A stretch of DNA of 64,000 bases, taken from positions 62,001-126,000 of the forward strand of contig DASXDT010000001.1 of the NCBI GenBank assembly GCA_036490475.1, read 5' to 3'. This DNA comes from Candidatus Tumulicola sp. GTDB lineage: Bacteria > Vulcanimicrobiota > Vulcanimicrobiia > Vulcanimicrobiales > Vulcanimicrobiaceae. A program made the position numbers and the translations under genes. The notes beneath the pieces were generated by a model. The model ran no database searches. It had not been told where the DNA came from and was given only the letters and a program-made list of their open reading frames with translations. Below are positions 17,334-26,453 of this stretch, piece after piece. Numbering within the stretch: position 1 is the stretch's first letter; each line of letters opens with the position of its first letter.

Positions 17334-19249
17334 CGCCGCACGTCGATCTGCTGCGTTCCAACGAGCATGCTGCCGTTGTCTAGATCGTACACCTTCAACT
17401 CCAGCAGGCCCGTGCCATACGGGGTAAAGCGAAAGTCGCGCGTTTCGCCGATGGTGAGCGCCTGCGTTGCGACGCGCTCTTGTCGAAGCGCAGACGGCAA
17501 ATCGCGTCCATCCTTGGCAATGGGCGTCCATTGCAAAACGCGCGATCCGTCGGAGAGCGACGCGACGAGGTTTTCGCCGCTGAGCGTCATCACCGCGATG
17601 CGCAAGCGTTGCGGTACGCCGGCGGCAACCGTCAGCGCCGGGGGCTTTAACAGTCCGTTGAACGCAACGTAGGGACTGCCGGCACGTTCGTATGACTCCG
17701 AGATCATAACGACGTGATCGGTGGCCGGATCGAACGTCTGATGCGGCGGCAGCACAATCAGCGTCCCATAAATGCCGCTTGCGAGTTGCCAGCCGTCGTC
17801 CATGTGCGCGTGATACATGAACGTTCCGGCGTCGGGCGGCGTGAACCGCGCGACGAACGTCTGCTTCGTTCCGATCGCCGGGGACATCGCATTTTGACCC
17901 ATCGGCATCGCCATCCCAGAGCCGCCATCGAAGTAGCTGTTTTGCAAGGCAATACCATGCCAATGAATGCTGGTCGACTCGCGCGTGTTGTTTGTAATGG
18001 CGATCGCAACCGGTTGTCCGCGCGTGAGAACGATGGGAGGACCGGCGTTCCCGCTGGACTGCTCGTGATACGCGCCGTCGTCTAAAGTCAGCGTATCCTT
18101 CGTGAGCCCGGGGTACGGTGGCGCGCTTTCATCGCGCGCGTCGACCGCTAACGTCATTCGCCGCGGCGCCGTCGCATCCGATGGGGCGCGATCGCCGGGA
18201 CGCGGGCGCACCTGGATGGCGACGACCATGCCGCCCATCGGCATGTCCGCGCGATGAAACCGATTGGCGACCGCCACTTCGGGGTCTTTGGCAAGCGCGA
18301 ACTCCGGACTGGCTTTGGCGGCCCGCATGTCGGCGATCGGCGCGTGTCCGACGATATGATCGCTTATGTGGCAGTGGAACATCCAGGTTCCGGCGCGGTC
18401 GGCGACCCAAGAGATCTCCTCTGCATCGCCGGGATGAAACGCATGCGTGACCTCATCGTACGCTTGCGGCCGGTCGACGCGAAAGTAAAACCCGTGCAGA
18501 TGCATCGGATGCGTCATACCGCTAACGTTGGCGATGCCCCAGCGCACGTGCTGTCCGCGTTCGTACGACAAGCGTTCGGTCGCAGGGTACGAGCGCCCGT
18601 TGATTGTTTCGAGCGCGTAGAGAAAGTTGGGCCCGACGGTCGGCTCGATCACCGGCGCGTAGATACTCAACAGGAAGACGCGATCGATGGGCGGCGCGTG
18701 CGGACGGTCGACGACGATGGCTCCCGACAACTCGGCGTCGCTGGCAAATCGCGATGCGAGACCTTCACCAAAATCGGATCCGTAGTAATAAAACATTCCG
18801 GCGCGATCGAGCGTGAACGCAACGTGACGCGTTGCACCGCGCGGCACCGTTATAATAACCTGCGACGCCGCGGAGCCGTTCGCGAGCCCGCGGATGGTGA
18901 GATCGTGTGCAAGTTCGTTATGAATCGAAGCAACGACACGCGTGCCAAGCGGAACGTGGACGAGCGGCCCCGGGATCTGCAGCGAGCGACCGGCCTCGCC
19001 GAAAGCTTCGATCGGCAAACCCATCGTGCGCGGCCCGTCAGGGTACCACATTCCCCAACGCGCGACGAGTGCGATATGCAGCGTGTGCCCGCTACGCGAT
19101 CCGCCGGAAGCCATGCCGTCGCTAGACGCGATGTCGTCAAGCCGGCCGAACGTGCCATTTCCGGTCAGCGGTGACGCGGCGTGCGCCGTAGCGCCGAATG
19201 CTAACGTACAGAACGTCATTGCTGCGAGGAGCGACAGAACGTGTTTCAT
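17330..19249 (-). CDS. Multicopper oxidase with cupredoxin domains in unusual order
   Basis: A 639-residue secreted protein (signal peptide about 1-25; start at ATG 19249). Three cupredoxin-like regions follow. The first lacks copper ligands. The second carries HPMHLHGF and HCHISDH (trinuclear and type-1 ligands that end a classical laccase). The third carries IHWHG and MYHAH (ligands that begin a classical laccase). The full set of ligand motifs is therefore present but in permuted order. Multicopper oxidases couple oxidation of phenols or metals to oxygen reduction; periplasmic copper or metal oxidation is possible. It is alone on its strand. Confidence 0.82.
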   Translation of the reverse strand: MKHVLSLLAAMTFCTLAFGATAHAASPLTGNGTFGRLDDIASSDGMASGGSRSGHTLHIALVARWGMWYPDGPRTMGLPIEAFGEAGRSLQIPGPLVHVPLGTRVVASIHNELAHDLTIRGLANGSAASQVIITVPRGATRHVAFTLDRAGMFYYYGSDFGEGLASRFASDAELSGAIVVDRPHAPPIDRVFLLSIYAPVIEPTVGPNFLYALETINGRSYPATERLSYERGQHVRWGIANVSGMTHPMHLHGFYFRVDRPQAYDEVTHAFHPGDAEEISWVADRAGTWMFHCHISDHIVGHAPIADMRAAKASPEFALAKDPEVAVANRFHRADMPMGGMVVAIQVRPRPGDRAPSDATAPRRMTLAVDARDESAPPYPGLTKDTLTLDDGAYHEQSSGNAGPPIVLTRGQPVAIAITNNTRESTSIHWHGIALQNSYFDGGSGMAMPMGQNAMSPAIGTKQTFVARFTPPDAGTFMYHAHMDDGWQLASGIYGTLIVLPPHQTFDPATDHVVMISESYERAGSPYVAFNGLLKPPALTVAAGVPQRLRIAVMTLSGENLVASLSDGSRVLQWTPIAKDGRDLPSALRQERVATQALTIGETRDFRFTPYGTGLLELKVYDLDNGSMLVGTQQIDVRR

Positions 19250-19397
19250 GCATGCATTGTCGCCGCACGGCGTGCCGAGAGCGTGCGAGTCGGGACGGCA
19301 CGCGAGCGGCACGGAGCGCCGCTATGGTTGGTGAGCGAGCCGAGTCACGGTCCGGTTCGCCCCCACGACGCTCCCTCTCAATGAAAGGATCCCTACC

Positions 19398-19796
19398 ATG
19401 AACGGCACCCTCGAAAAAGTGGCGCTCAATACCCAGCCGATTCCGCCCGGCGTTGCGTTTTATTCGGATGTGGCCAAGGCGGCCATCGCACGCGCCTGGA
19501 CGTTGTACGACGTGCAAACCGGGCTCGCAAAGGGCGCCGATAACGACGGCGACTGGCTTCCCGTGAATTTCATCCACAGTCTGGGCGACAATATCTCGCT
19601 GGAGGTGGTCTACCGATTCATTCATCCGCTGCATCCGAATTGGTTCGGTCAGGAAATGCGCGCGATCGACTATCTCACCGTTAGTGCCGAACTGGAAACG
19701 GCAGCGGCGGTTACCAGCGTTCCGTCGATGCGGGCTGCTTTCAGACAGGCGGCCAACCGACTCCAGCAACGCGCCATCCAGCGCGGCGCAGAGTAG
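19398..19796 (+). CDS. Hypothetical protein
   Basis: A 132-residue soluble protein with no signal peptide and no recognised family. The middle is rich in aromatic residues (DWLPVNFIHSL, YRFIHPLHPNWF) and the C-terminus is helical and basic. AAAGGA 11 bases upstream of ATG 19398 is a fair ribosome binding site. It precedes the SARP-type regulator by 91 bp. Confidence 0.6.
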   Translation: MNGTLEKVALNTQPIPPGVAFYSDVAKAAIARAWTLYDVQTGLAKGADNDGDWLPVNFIHSLGDNISLEVVYRFIHPLHPNWFGQEMRAIDYLTVSAELETAAAVTSVPSMRAAFRQAANRLQQRAIQRGAE

Positions 19797-19887
19797 AGGC
19801 GCAGCGATAACCACCGGCTGTTTGCAACGACGGGCCGAAGCCGCTTCCGGCGACGGAAGATTCGACTTCGGCTCGAACGTGGCGATC

Positions 19888-22800
19888 ATGCTCGACGTGC
19901 GCCTGTTCGGGCAACCCGAGGTTCGCTACGCGGGCCAGCCTGTTAAATTTGCAAAGCGCTCGACGACGCTAGCGATGCTGGCCGTGCTGCTGCTCAAACG
20001 CGGCCACGTCGTATCGCGCGAATCGCTCGCTTTCACGCTGTTCCCCGAAACCGACGAAACTGCCGCCTTGGGTGAACTGCGGCGCTATCTGTATCTTGCG
20101 AACAAAGCGCTCCCGGAATGCGATACCGGTCCGTGGATCGTAACGGACGCGGACACCGTACGTTGGAACGACGCGGCCGGCGCCTCCATCGACTTCATCG
20201 AGTTCGAACGGTTGAGCGGCGACGCCGCCACCTACGAGCGAGCCGTGGATTTGTATACCGGCGATTTACTCGAAAGCGTCTATGACGACTGGGCGTTGCC
20301 CGAGCGCGAGCGGTTGCGTTCGCGGTATTTGAACGTACTCGACCGGCTGGTGGATCGATGCCGTACCGAGCGCGACTACGGTTCGGCTATTGCGTATGCG
20401 AAGCGCATCCTCGCAACCGACCCCTGGCGCGAAGATACGCTGCGCATTCTGGTTTCGCTGCGCTACGAATCGGGCGACACCGCCGGAGCGCTAGCCGAAT
20501 ACGATCGCTTCGCCAACCAACTGCGCGACGAGCTGGCAATATCGCCGATGCCCGAGACCGTGGCCGTGCGCCGTTCGATTCTTCGCAGCGAAGCCGTACC
20601 CGGAGTTCCGTCGCCCGCATCCGTTGCCGCCGCGGATTCGTCGCCCGCGCGCGTTGCAACCGTGCTGCCATTCGTTGGGCGAACGCGCGAGATGGCCAGT
20701 CTGACGGCTGCGTGGGGTCGCGCGGCGCGCGGTAGCGGCGGCATGGTTCTTTTGGGCGGCGAAGCCGGCGCCGGCAAGTCGCGACTGGCGGCAGAACTGG
20801 CGCGCATCGCGCAAGGCGAGGGTGGTCGCGCGTTCGCAGGCAGCACCTCGGCTCCCGAATCGTCACCCTATCAGTCGATCGTCGGAGCGTTGCGTTCGGG
20901 ACTACCACTGCTGCAGGCAAGGCCGCTGAGTGGCGAGCGTCGCGCCGTTTTAATGCCGCTCTTGCCGGAACTGGCCGACGACGCGCCGGCAAAAGTATCG
21001 TTTTATGAAACGTCGCCCGACCGCGCGACCACGCGCGTCCAAGAAGCGCTCTCACACGCCGTCGCGACGCTCGCGACGCCGCGTCCACTCTTGTTAATTC
21101 TCGAGGACCTACACTGGGCGGGTCCGGCGACGGTCGAAGCCCTCGGCTCGATTTTTCGCGACATCGCGCGCCGCCCGGTGCTGATCGTCGCGACCTATCG
21201 CGTTGAAGAAACACCGCCGCAACATCCGCTACGAATGCTCCGCCGGTCGCTCGAGTCGCATCCGAACCTTACCGAAATCGAGCTCGATCCGCTCGACGAG
21301 ACCAACGTAGGCGAGTTAATCGAGCGAGTCGAGGGACTGCGCGAACGCGACGCCGGCCTGACGCGGCAGCTATTCATGCAAAGCGAAGGCAACGCACTCT
21401 TCTTGGACGAGGCGATTCGCGCCATTGCCGAATCGCGCGATCCACTCGACGTATCGACGAGCGTTTCGGACGTCATCGCATCGCGGGTCGAACGGCTCGG
21501 GCAAGACGGGCGGACCGTCGCGGAGATTGCAGCGGTGGCCGGCTCTGGCTGCACGCTTTCGCTGATTCGCGAAGTATCGAACCTTTCGACGACGTCGATC
21601 GCGCGCGGTCTGGACGAACTATTGGACCGGCGCATTCTTCGTGAAGCCGGCGCGCGGTCGGGTTCGGACTACGTTTTTAGCCATCATTTGATTGCGGACG
21701 CGGTGTATTCGGAGATCGATCCGGCATTTCGCGCGCAACGGCACTTGCGGATTGCCCATTGCCTGGAAGCCGCGCAGGGCTCGCGCGGTTCGGCCTCCCC
21801 GCAAGAGATCGCCCGGCATTACGAACGATGCGGTGAGCGCTCGACGGCCGCGCAATGGTATCTGACGGCCGCGCAATCCGCGCGCGACGTCCACGCACAC
21901 GGCGACGTGATCACCCTGGCGAGCCGTTCGCTAGAAAATGCCGAAACGCCGGAACAGCGCCGCTCGGCGCTCTATGCGCGGGAAAGCGCGCACGGCCGGC
22001 GCGGCGACCGTGAGGGACAGCGCGCGGACATCGAGCTGCTCGAAACCATTGAAGGCAACGAACGCCCGGACGCGGCATTCGAGGTAACGCTACGACGCAT
22101 TCTTCTAGCGCGCTCGCTCGGCGATTCGGATGAAGAAACGGCATACCTCGAACGCCTGCGTGCGCTGGCGGAGGAGCTCGATGACGACGCCCGAGCGCAA
22201 GCGTCGACGCAGGCCGCCACGCATGCATCAAACGCCAGCAATGCAGCGGACGCGAAGCGGTTCGCGCTCGACGCGCTCGCCAAATACGAGCGCTCCGGAA
22301 ATGTTCGAGGCCAACTGGAATGCCTGCATCTTCTGGTCGAGTCGACGTCGAACACCGGGGACCTCGAGTCATCGGAACGCTATCTTGCGCTGATTCAACA
22401 GCGCGCAGGTGCGGTCGAGGATCTCGCCTTCGAAGCGCATTCCCTCGCCGTCGCCGCGGTGGCGGCGCTCTTACGGCAGCAGTACCGAGGGTGTTTTTCG
22501 CTGACGCAACGATCGCTCGAACTGTACGTGCGGGCAAACGATCGCGAAGGCCAGGCCACCGCGCGAGGACGCCTCGCCGTCACGGCGGCGTGGCTGGGCG
22601 ACTACACCTTCGCGCTGCACGAATTCGATGCGACGCTTGCAATGTATGAGGCATTGGGCCACAAACGCGGGATCGCGCTAACCCATACGAATCGCGTGCT
22701 GCTTCTGCTGCGCATCGGTTCGTTCGCCGAGGCACTGCGGTCCATCGACCGCTCCAACGAGCTGTTCGAAGCCGTTCGGGAAAAGCGGACGTTGGTCGCG

Positions 22801-23340
22801 AATCGCGTGAACGCGAGTTTCGTGCACGGGCAACTCGGACATTTGGATGTAGCCAAAGAACTTGCGATATCGGCGCTAACGCTTTCGCGCGAACTTGGTT
22901 ATCCGGTCTTCGAGGCCGCCGCGTTGTCGACGCTCGGCAACGCCGAGCGGCGGCTCGGCGACTTCGACGCCGCGATCGAGCATCTCGAAGCCGGCCTCGC
23001 GATTCGGCGACCGGTACAAGAGCCACACGATTTCGTCGACGATCTGACGGATCTCGCGTTGGCCTATGTCGAGGCAGAACGACCGGAGCGCGCGCTGGAG
23101 GTGGCACGCGAACTAGCGCGCATCGGGGCCGTCTCGTTTGACGGGGCGCTGTGGCCGCATTACTCATGGTGGGCGGCCGCGCAAGGGTTCAGAGTCGCCG
23201 GCGCGGCTCGCGACGCGGACGCAGCGTCGGCCCGGGCGCGATCGTCGCTTACCAGTTTCGCGGCCCGAATTGAGGACGAATCACTGCGAACCGCGTTTCT
23301 CGAATTACCAGCAAATCGAGCGATTGCCGACGATGCCTGA
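19888..23340 (+). CDS. SARP-type regulator: BTAD, AAA ATPase, TPR
   Basis: A protein of about 1150 residues. Residues 1-100 form an OmpR-like winged helix (RLFGQPEVRYAGQPV, RGHVVSRESLAFTLFP), and 100-245 a bacterial transcriptional activation domain (LYTGDLLESVYDDWALPERERLRSRYL). Around residue 290 is a P-loop (GGEAGAGKSRLA), with LLLILEDLHWAGP as Walker B near 405; this is followed by some 600 residues of TPR helices. This is the architecture of large SARP regulators that activate secondary-metabolism or stress genes in response to an unknown ligand. ATG 19888 is chosen because the BTAD homology starts there. It overlaps the next gene by eight bases. Confidence 0.85.
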   Translation: MLDVRLFGQPEVRYAGQPVKFAKRSTTLAMLAVLLLKRGHVVSRESLAFTLFPETDETAALGELRRYLYLANKALPECDTGPWIVTDADTVRWNDAAGASIDFIEFERLSGDAATYERAVDLYTGDLLESVYDDWALPERERLRSRYLNVLDRLVDRCRTERDYGSAIAYAKRILATDPWREDTLRILVSLRYESGDTAGALAEYDRFANQLRDELAISPMPETVAVRRSILRSEAVPGVPSPASVAAADSSPARVATVLPFVGRTREMASLTAAWGRAARGSGGMVLLGGEAGAGKSRLAAELARIAQGEGGRAFAGSTSAPESSPYQSIVGALRSGLPLLQARPLSGERRAVLMPLLPELADDAPAKVSFYETSPDRATTRVQEALSHAVATLATPRPLLLILEDLHWAGPATVEALGSIFRDIARRPVLIVATYRVEETPPQHPLRMLRRSLESHPNLTEIELDPLDETNVGELIERVEGLRERDAGLTRQLFMQSEGNALFLDEAIRAIAESRDPLDVSTSVSDVIASRVERLGQDGRTVAEIAAVAGSGCTLSLIREVSNLSTTSIARGLDELLDRRILREAGARSGSDYVFSHHLIADAVYSEIDPAFRAQRHLRIAHCLEAAQGSRGSASPQEIARHYERCGERSTAAQWYLTAAQSARDVHAHGDVITLASRSLENAETPEQRRSALYARESAHGRRGDREGQRADIELLETIEGNERPDAAFEVTLRRILLARSLGDSDEETAYLERLRALAEELDDDARAQASTQAATHASNASNAADAKRFALDALAKYERSGNVRGQLECLHLLVESTSNTGDLESSERYLALIQQRAGAVEDLAFEAHSLAVAAVAALLRQQYRGCFSLTQRSLELYVRANDREGQATARGRLAVTAAWLGDYTFALHEFDATLAMYEALGHKRGIALTHTNRVLLLLRIGSFAEALRSIDRSNELFEAVREKRTLVANRVNASFVHGQLGHLDVAKELAISALTLSRELGYPVFEAAALSTLGNAERRLGDFDAAIEHLEAGLAIRRPVQEPHDFVDDLTDLALAYVEAERPERALEVARELARIGAVSFDGALWPHYSWWAAAQGFRVAGAARDADAASARARSSLTSFAARIEDESLRTAFLELPANRAIADDA

Positions 23341-23578
23341 AGCCGCGCACGATGGCCGCATGCCGGACTGCTACGATGGGACGGTGGAGAAACGATCTCG
23401 CCCGGAACTCGTTTTTGTCGTGCGGATGTGGTTACAGGGCGAATCCGGCTCCGAAGACGGCAGCTGGCGCGGTTCGATTCAGGATGTGAACTCCGGAAAG
23501 CGCTTTTACGTCGTCGGGACGCACGACGTCAGCGATTTTATCGAGGCACGGCTGAACGAGGCAATCGAGCGGACCTAG
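23333..23578 (+). CDS. Small hypothetical protein coupled to the SARP gene
   Basis: An 81-residue protein from ATG 23333, which overlaps the stop of the SARP gene (ATGCCTGA). It contains an FVVRMWLQGE and a GSWRGSIQDV segment and looks like a small beta-rich fold; an ATG at 23360 is a possible later start. The R-G-x-I-x-D-V pattern is seen in small hypothetical proteins of actinobacteria and related phyla, but I cannot name a family. Translational coupling suggests a link to the regulator. Confidence 0.55.
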   Translation: MPEAAHDGRMPDCYDGTVEKRSRPELVFVVRMWLQGESGSEDGSWRGSIQDVNSGKRFYVVGTHDVSDFIEARLNEAIERT

Positions 23579-23598
23579 CGGATTTGCGCCACGGGGGC

Positions 23599-23615
23599 GC
23601 TCTGTGTTACAAAGT
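23599..23615. promoter_or_regulatory. Palindromic operator, site 1
   Basis: GCTCTGTGTTACAAAGT, matching site 2 (24615) at 14 of 17 positions. It ends five bases before the ATG at 23621. Its right half includes TACAAA at about -13 to -8 from that ATG, which could be the -10 element of a nearly leaderless transcript. A regulator bound here would block the promoter. Confidence 0.6.
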
Positions 23616-23620
23616 ATGGG

Positions 23621-24223
23621 ATGGAGTTAAACCGCGCCCTCTCCGATCTCGAGGAAGTTCGCGAGCGTCTCGCGCGCGTTCAGCGTTTTGAGGGCTATTC
23701 TGCACCCGCGGCGGCCGCCAGCGGATTGTGCGCGATCCTGGCCGGTCTGACCCAAGCTTGGGTCGCACCCTTGGCGGCCACCCACGGCCAGCTGCAGACC
23801 TATCTAACGATCTGGTTCTCGTGCGCCGCCGCCGCACTAGCGATTAACTATGGCGCCGCGGCGATCTGGTTGTTCAGCCACCGCAGCGCGCACGACCGCA
23901 GCCAGTTCCGGTCGGCGGCGATTTCCATCGCGCCGAGCGTCATTTTGGGCGCGGCCATCACCGTCGCGCTGTGCCACGCCGGTGCGTATACGCTCTTGCC
24001 CGGAACGTGGTTCGCGCTGTATGCGATCGGATTGTTTGCATCGCGCTCGCAGATCCCCGACGGTGCGCTATGGGTGACGATCGGGTTCGCCGCGTTGGCA
24101 GTTGGGTTTTTAGCCACGCCGTTATCCGATATCGCACTCTCGTGGTGGGTGGTGCCGCTGGGATTCGGCACCGGCCAGCTCGCGATCGGAGCATTGCTAT
24201 GGGAGTCGCGTTCGCATGCCTGA
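23621..24223 (+). CDS. Membrane protein partner of the winged-helix regulator
   Basis: A 200-residue protein with an N-terminal amphipathic helix (DLEEVRERLARVQRFEGYSAP) and about five transmembrane helices. No named domain. Its ATG lies five bases after operator site 1, with no room for a normal ribosome binding site, so the message is probably leaderless. The last four codons overlap the start of the regulator gene (ATG at 24216), indicating coupled translation. Paired membrane protein plus winged-helix regulator genes are common in several phyla; the membrane partner's job is not known. Confidence 0.7.
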   Translation: MELNRALSDLEEVRERLARVQRFEGYSAPAAAASGLCAILAGLTQAWVAPLAATHGQLQTYLTIWFSCAAAALAINYGAAAIWLFSHRSAHDRSQFRSAAISIAPSVILGAAITVALCHAGAYTLLPGTWFALYAIGLFASRSQIPDGALWVTIGFAALAVGFLATPLSDIALSWWVVPLGFGTGQLAIGALLWESRSHA

Positions 24224-24578
24224 CGAACAAGAGGCGCCCTTCTCCTATCCCGGCTTGGAGCGGATCTTTCACGAGCGCGGGCGCTTGTCGATTTGTACGT
24301 GCTTGATCGCGCATCCCGAGGGCCTGACGTTTACCGACTTACAAGACGCCTGCGACCTAACCGACGGCAACCTAAACCGGCACTTACACGCGTTGGCCGA
24401 AGTCGAGATTTTGAAGGTCGAAAAGAAACGTGGCAACGGGCGGCCGACGACGGTCTATCACATTACGCCGCGCGGCCGCAAACGCTTTCTGGCATACATC
24501 GACGAACTCGAATCGGTCGTTCGCGATGTGCAAGAGCGCACGCCGCAGCGCGCTGGCCGCAACCTCGCCACGACGTAG
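24216..24578 (+). CDS. Winged-helix transcriptional regulator
   Basis: A 120-residue regulator of the small winged-helix type (MarR/ArsR-like, HTH_34). The segment GLTFTDLQDACDLTDGNLNRHLHALAEVEIL is the helix-turn-helix, and KKRGNGRPTTVYHITPRGR the beta wing. It is in an operon with the membrane protein at 23621 and overlaps it by eight bases. Three near-identical 17-bp palindromes lie in front of the operon, in front of uppS, and in the start of the next membrane-protein gene. The simplest reading is that this protein binds them and represses itself and its neighbours. Confidence 0.82.
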   Translation: MPDEQEAPFSYPGLERIFHERGRLSICTCLIAHPEGLTFTDLQDACDLTDGNLNRHLHALAEVEILKVEKKRGNGRPTTVYHITPRGRKRFLAYIDELESVVRDVQERTPQRAGRNLATT

Positions 24579-24614
24579 CATAAAACTTTCGCGCGAGGGT
24601 TGCGCGTATTCGTA

Positions 24615-24631
24615 ACTTTGTGATACAAAGT
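24615..24631. promoter_or_regulatory. Palindromic operator, site 2 (in front of uppS)
   Basis: ACTTTGTGATACAAAGT: perfect seven-base arms around GAT. It ends four bases before the ATG of the prenyl-transferase gene. TACAAA at -12 to -7 from that ATG could be the -10 box of a leaderless transcript, so the operator and the promoter overlap. Confidence 0.7.
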
Positions 24632-24635
24632 AAAC

Positions 24636-25340
24636 ATGGACCGCAGCGTTACCCCACGTCACATCGCCATCGTCATGGACGGAAACCGCCGCTGGGCACG
24701 CGAGCGTGGACTGCCGATCGCATACGGTTATTACCGCGGAGTGGTTGCACTGAAGCGAGTAGTACGCGCCGCAAAACGCAAGGGCGTGGAAGTGGTTACC
24801 GTCTTCGCGTTTTCCGACGAGAACTGGCAGCGACCACGGAACGAAGTCGACTGCTTGATGCAGTTGTGCGCGCGTGCCGCCCGCGGCCAACTGCGGGCGC
24901 TCGGCAAGGACGGCATCCGGGTGCGGCTATGCGGACGCGTGGACCGGCTTCCGGCCGGAACGCGCGACGCGCTACAAGGGCTGGTCGATGAAACGTCCGC
25001 GAATCGCAGGTTGACCCTCAACGTCGCGCTGGATTACGGGGGACGGCGCGAGATTAGCGACGCGGTACGCGCGTTGGTTCGCGAGGTTGGCGCCGGGCTG
25101 CGCGACGTCGAATCGATCGACGAACGTGCCGTCGGCAGCCGCCTGTACACCGCCGGCCTGCCGGATCCGGATCTGATCGTGCGCACGGGCGGCGAGCAGC
25201 GCCTCTCCAACTTCTTATTATTTCAAGCTGCGTACGCCGAGTTTTGGGCGACGCAAACCTACTGGCCCGACTTCGACGAAGCACATCTGCACGCCGCGCT
25301 CGACGATTTCGCGTTACGCCAGCGGCGTTACGGCACCTAA
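24636..25340 (+). CDS. uppS: Undecaprenyl diphosphate synthase (cis-prenyltransferase)
   Basis: A 234-residue enzyme that condenses isopentenyl diphosphate units into the C55 lipid carrier of cell-wall synthesis. Diagnostic motifs are all in order: HIAIVMDGNRRWAR (catalytic Asp near residue 15), FAFSDENWQRP, LNVALDYGGRREI, and PDPDLIVRTGGEQRLSNFLLFQ followed by WPDF. One oddity: the conserved histidine of the FGHKAG-like segment is tyrosine here (AYGYYRG). The gene has no usual uppS neighbours (cdsA, dxr) and stands behind a dedicated operator, so it may be an accessory, regulated copy. Confidence 0.9.
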   Translation: MDRSVTPRHIAIVMDGNRRWARERGLPIAYGYYRGVVALKRVVRAAKRKGVEVVTVFAFSDENWQRPRNEVDCLMQLCARAARGQLRALGKDGIRVRLCGRVDRLPAGTRDALQGLVDETSANRRLTLNVALDYGGRREISDAVRALVREVGAGLRDVESIDERAVGSRLYTAGLPDPDLIVRTGGEQRLSNFLLFQAAYAEFWATQTYWPDFDEAHLHAALDDFALRQRRYGT

Positions 25341-25354
25341 CTTCCTCAAAGCCG

Positions 25355-26440
25355 ATGATCGTTCGACAAAACACGCCGTATTTGCGGACATATACTTTGC
25401 CATACAAAGTTTTATCAATCGTTGCGTGGACGTGCTTTGGCGGCACCTGCCTGGCGGCGCTACTTTTTCAGCCGCTTTTTTTATACGCCGAGTTTTCGAC
25501 CGCGTTGCTACTCGGCTTCTTCCTCGATCTCATTGCAATCACGGCGTTTATCGTTCTCGCAAAGGTCGCGCGGGAGATCGAACTGCCGTTGTCCACTCGA
25601 GCGCTCCTGACGGCTACCGTTTTAGGTTCGCTCCTGAATCCGCATCTTTGGGACGGAAGACTCTCTGATCTCGATGCGATCGGCTCGTTTCTGTTCGGTA
25701 TCATGCCGTACGGCTTCCCCTTTTTTACCATTAGCATGTGGGCGGCGGTCGAAGCCGTCGGTGCGACCAAGCGGCGAGCGCGGGCTGCGTTTGCGTACGC
25801 CGCCGTTCCCATTTCAATCGCCCTTTGCTATCTGATTGGCGGCCAACTGGCAGACCGGCTGGTGACGACGTCGCTTTCCCTCATGGCCGTTTCGGCTCGC
25901 GGCATTCCACATGATGCTCCACAGCTTAGTGCGTATCAGTTAGATCCAGGTAGTTTGCTCTGCGACTGTCGGAGGTTTATCGTCCACGATGGAAGCAACG
26001 TCGGCGAATCCCAAGCGTTGCTTCTGCTGCGCCGCGACGGCGGTTACGGCTGTTCCGTCCGACTCAATCGAATCGTATCGGCCGATGATTACGACGTCTC
26101 GAGAACCTGCGGAGAAACCGATCACGCCTACGACGCACTCGACGCGGAATTGCTGCGGCCGAAGATGCAGACGGCGATAAAACATCCGGCTACCAGCAGC
26201 GGGTATCCGAGAGACGGCACCAAGGCGTTCTTACTGCCGCCCAAACGTCCGGATATCGCCGTGCACGTCGTCTGGACCGGTACACCGATCTGTAGTTGCT
26301 GGAACTTCGTGGTCGACGATTGGAAGCACGTTGGCCCAGGGCGAATCGCTGAGATCGTACGGGACGGTCAGAAAGACTGTATGATCAGCGTAACGCGTTT
26401 CGCCCGGACCTACTATTTTGTCTCGCAGCTCTGCGAGTAG
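25355..26440 (+). CDS. Membrane protein with two copies of a four-Cys domain
   Basis: A protein of about 361 residues from ATG 25355. The first half has five or six transmembrane helices, including an MPYGFPFF motif shared with the next gene. The second half is soluble and repeats one pattern twice: LLCDCRRFIV...GYGC...RTC, then PICSCWNFVV...KDC...QLC. The four cysteines per unit suggest disulphides or metal binding outside the cytoplasm. No family recognised. Operator site 3 lies inside the first codons, so a start downstream of it cannot be excluded, although no good start codon follows in frame. Confidence 0.65.
   Translation: MIVRQNTPYLRTYTLPYKVLSIVAWTCFGGTCLAALLFQPLFLYAEFSTALLLGFFLDLIAITAFIVLAKVAREIELPLSTRALLTATVLGSLLNPHLWDGRLSDLDAIGSFLFGIMPYGFPFFTISMWAAVEAVGATKRRARAAFAYAAVPISIALCYLIGGQLADRLVTTSLSLMAVSARGIPHDAPQLSAYQLDPGSLLCDCRRFIVHDGSNVGESQALLLLRRDGGYGCSVRLNRIVSADDYDVSRTCGETDHAYDALDAELLRPKMQTAIKHPATSSGYPRDGTKAFLLPPKRPDIAVHVVWTGTPICSCWNFVVDDWKHVGPGRIAEIVRDGQKDCMISVTRFARTYYFVSQLCE
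25394..25410. promoter_or_regulatory. Palindromic operator, site 3
   Basis: ACTTTGCCATACAAAGT: six-base arms (ACTTTG/CAAAGT), 15 of 17 identical to site 2. It lies 39 bases inside the predicted start of the membrane-protein gene at 25355, so it would act as a roadblock, or it marks a promoter for a shorter form. Confidence 0.6.
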
Positions 26441-26453
26441 AGGATCGATACGC

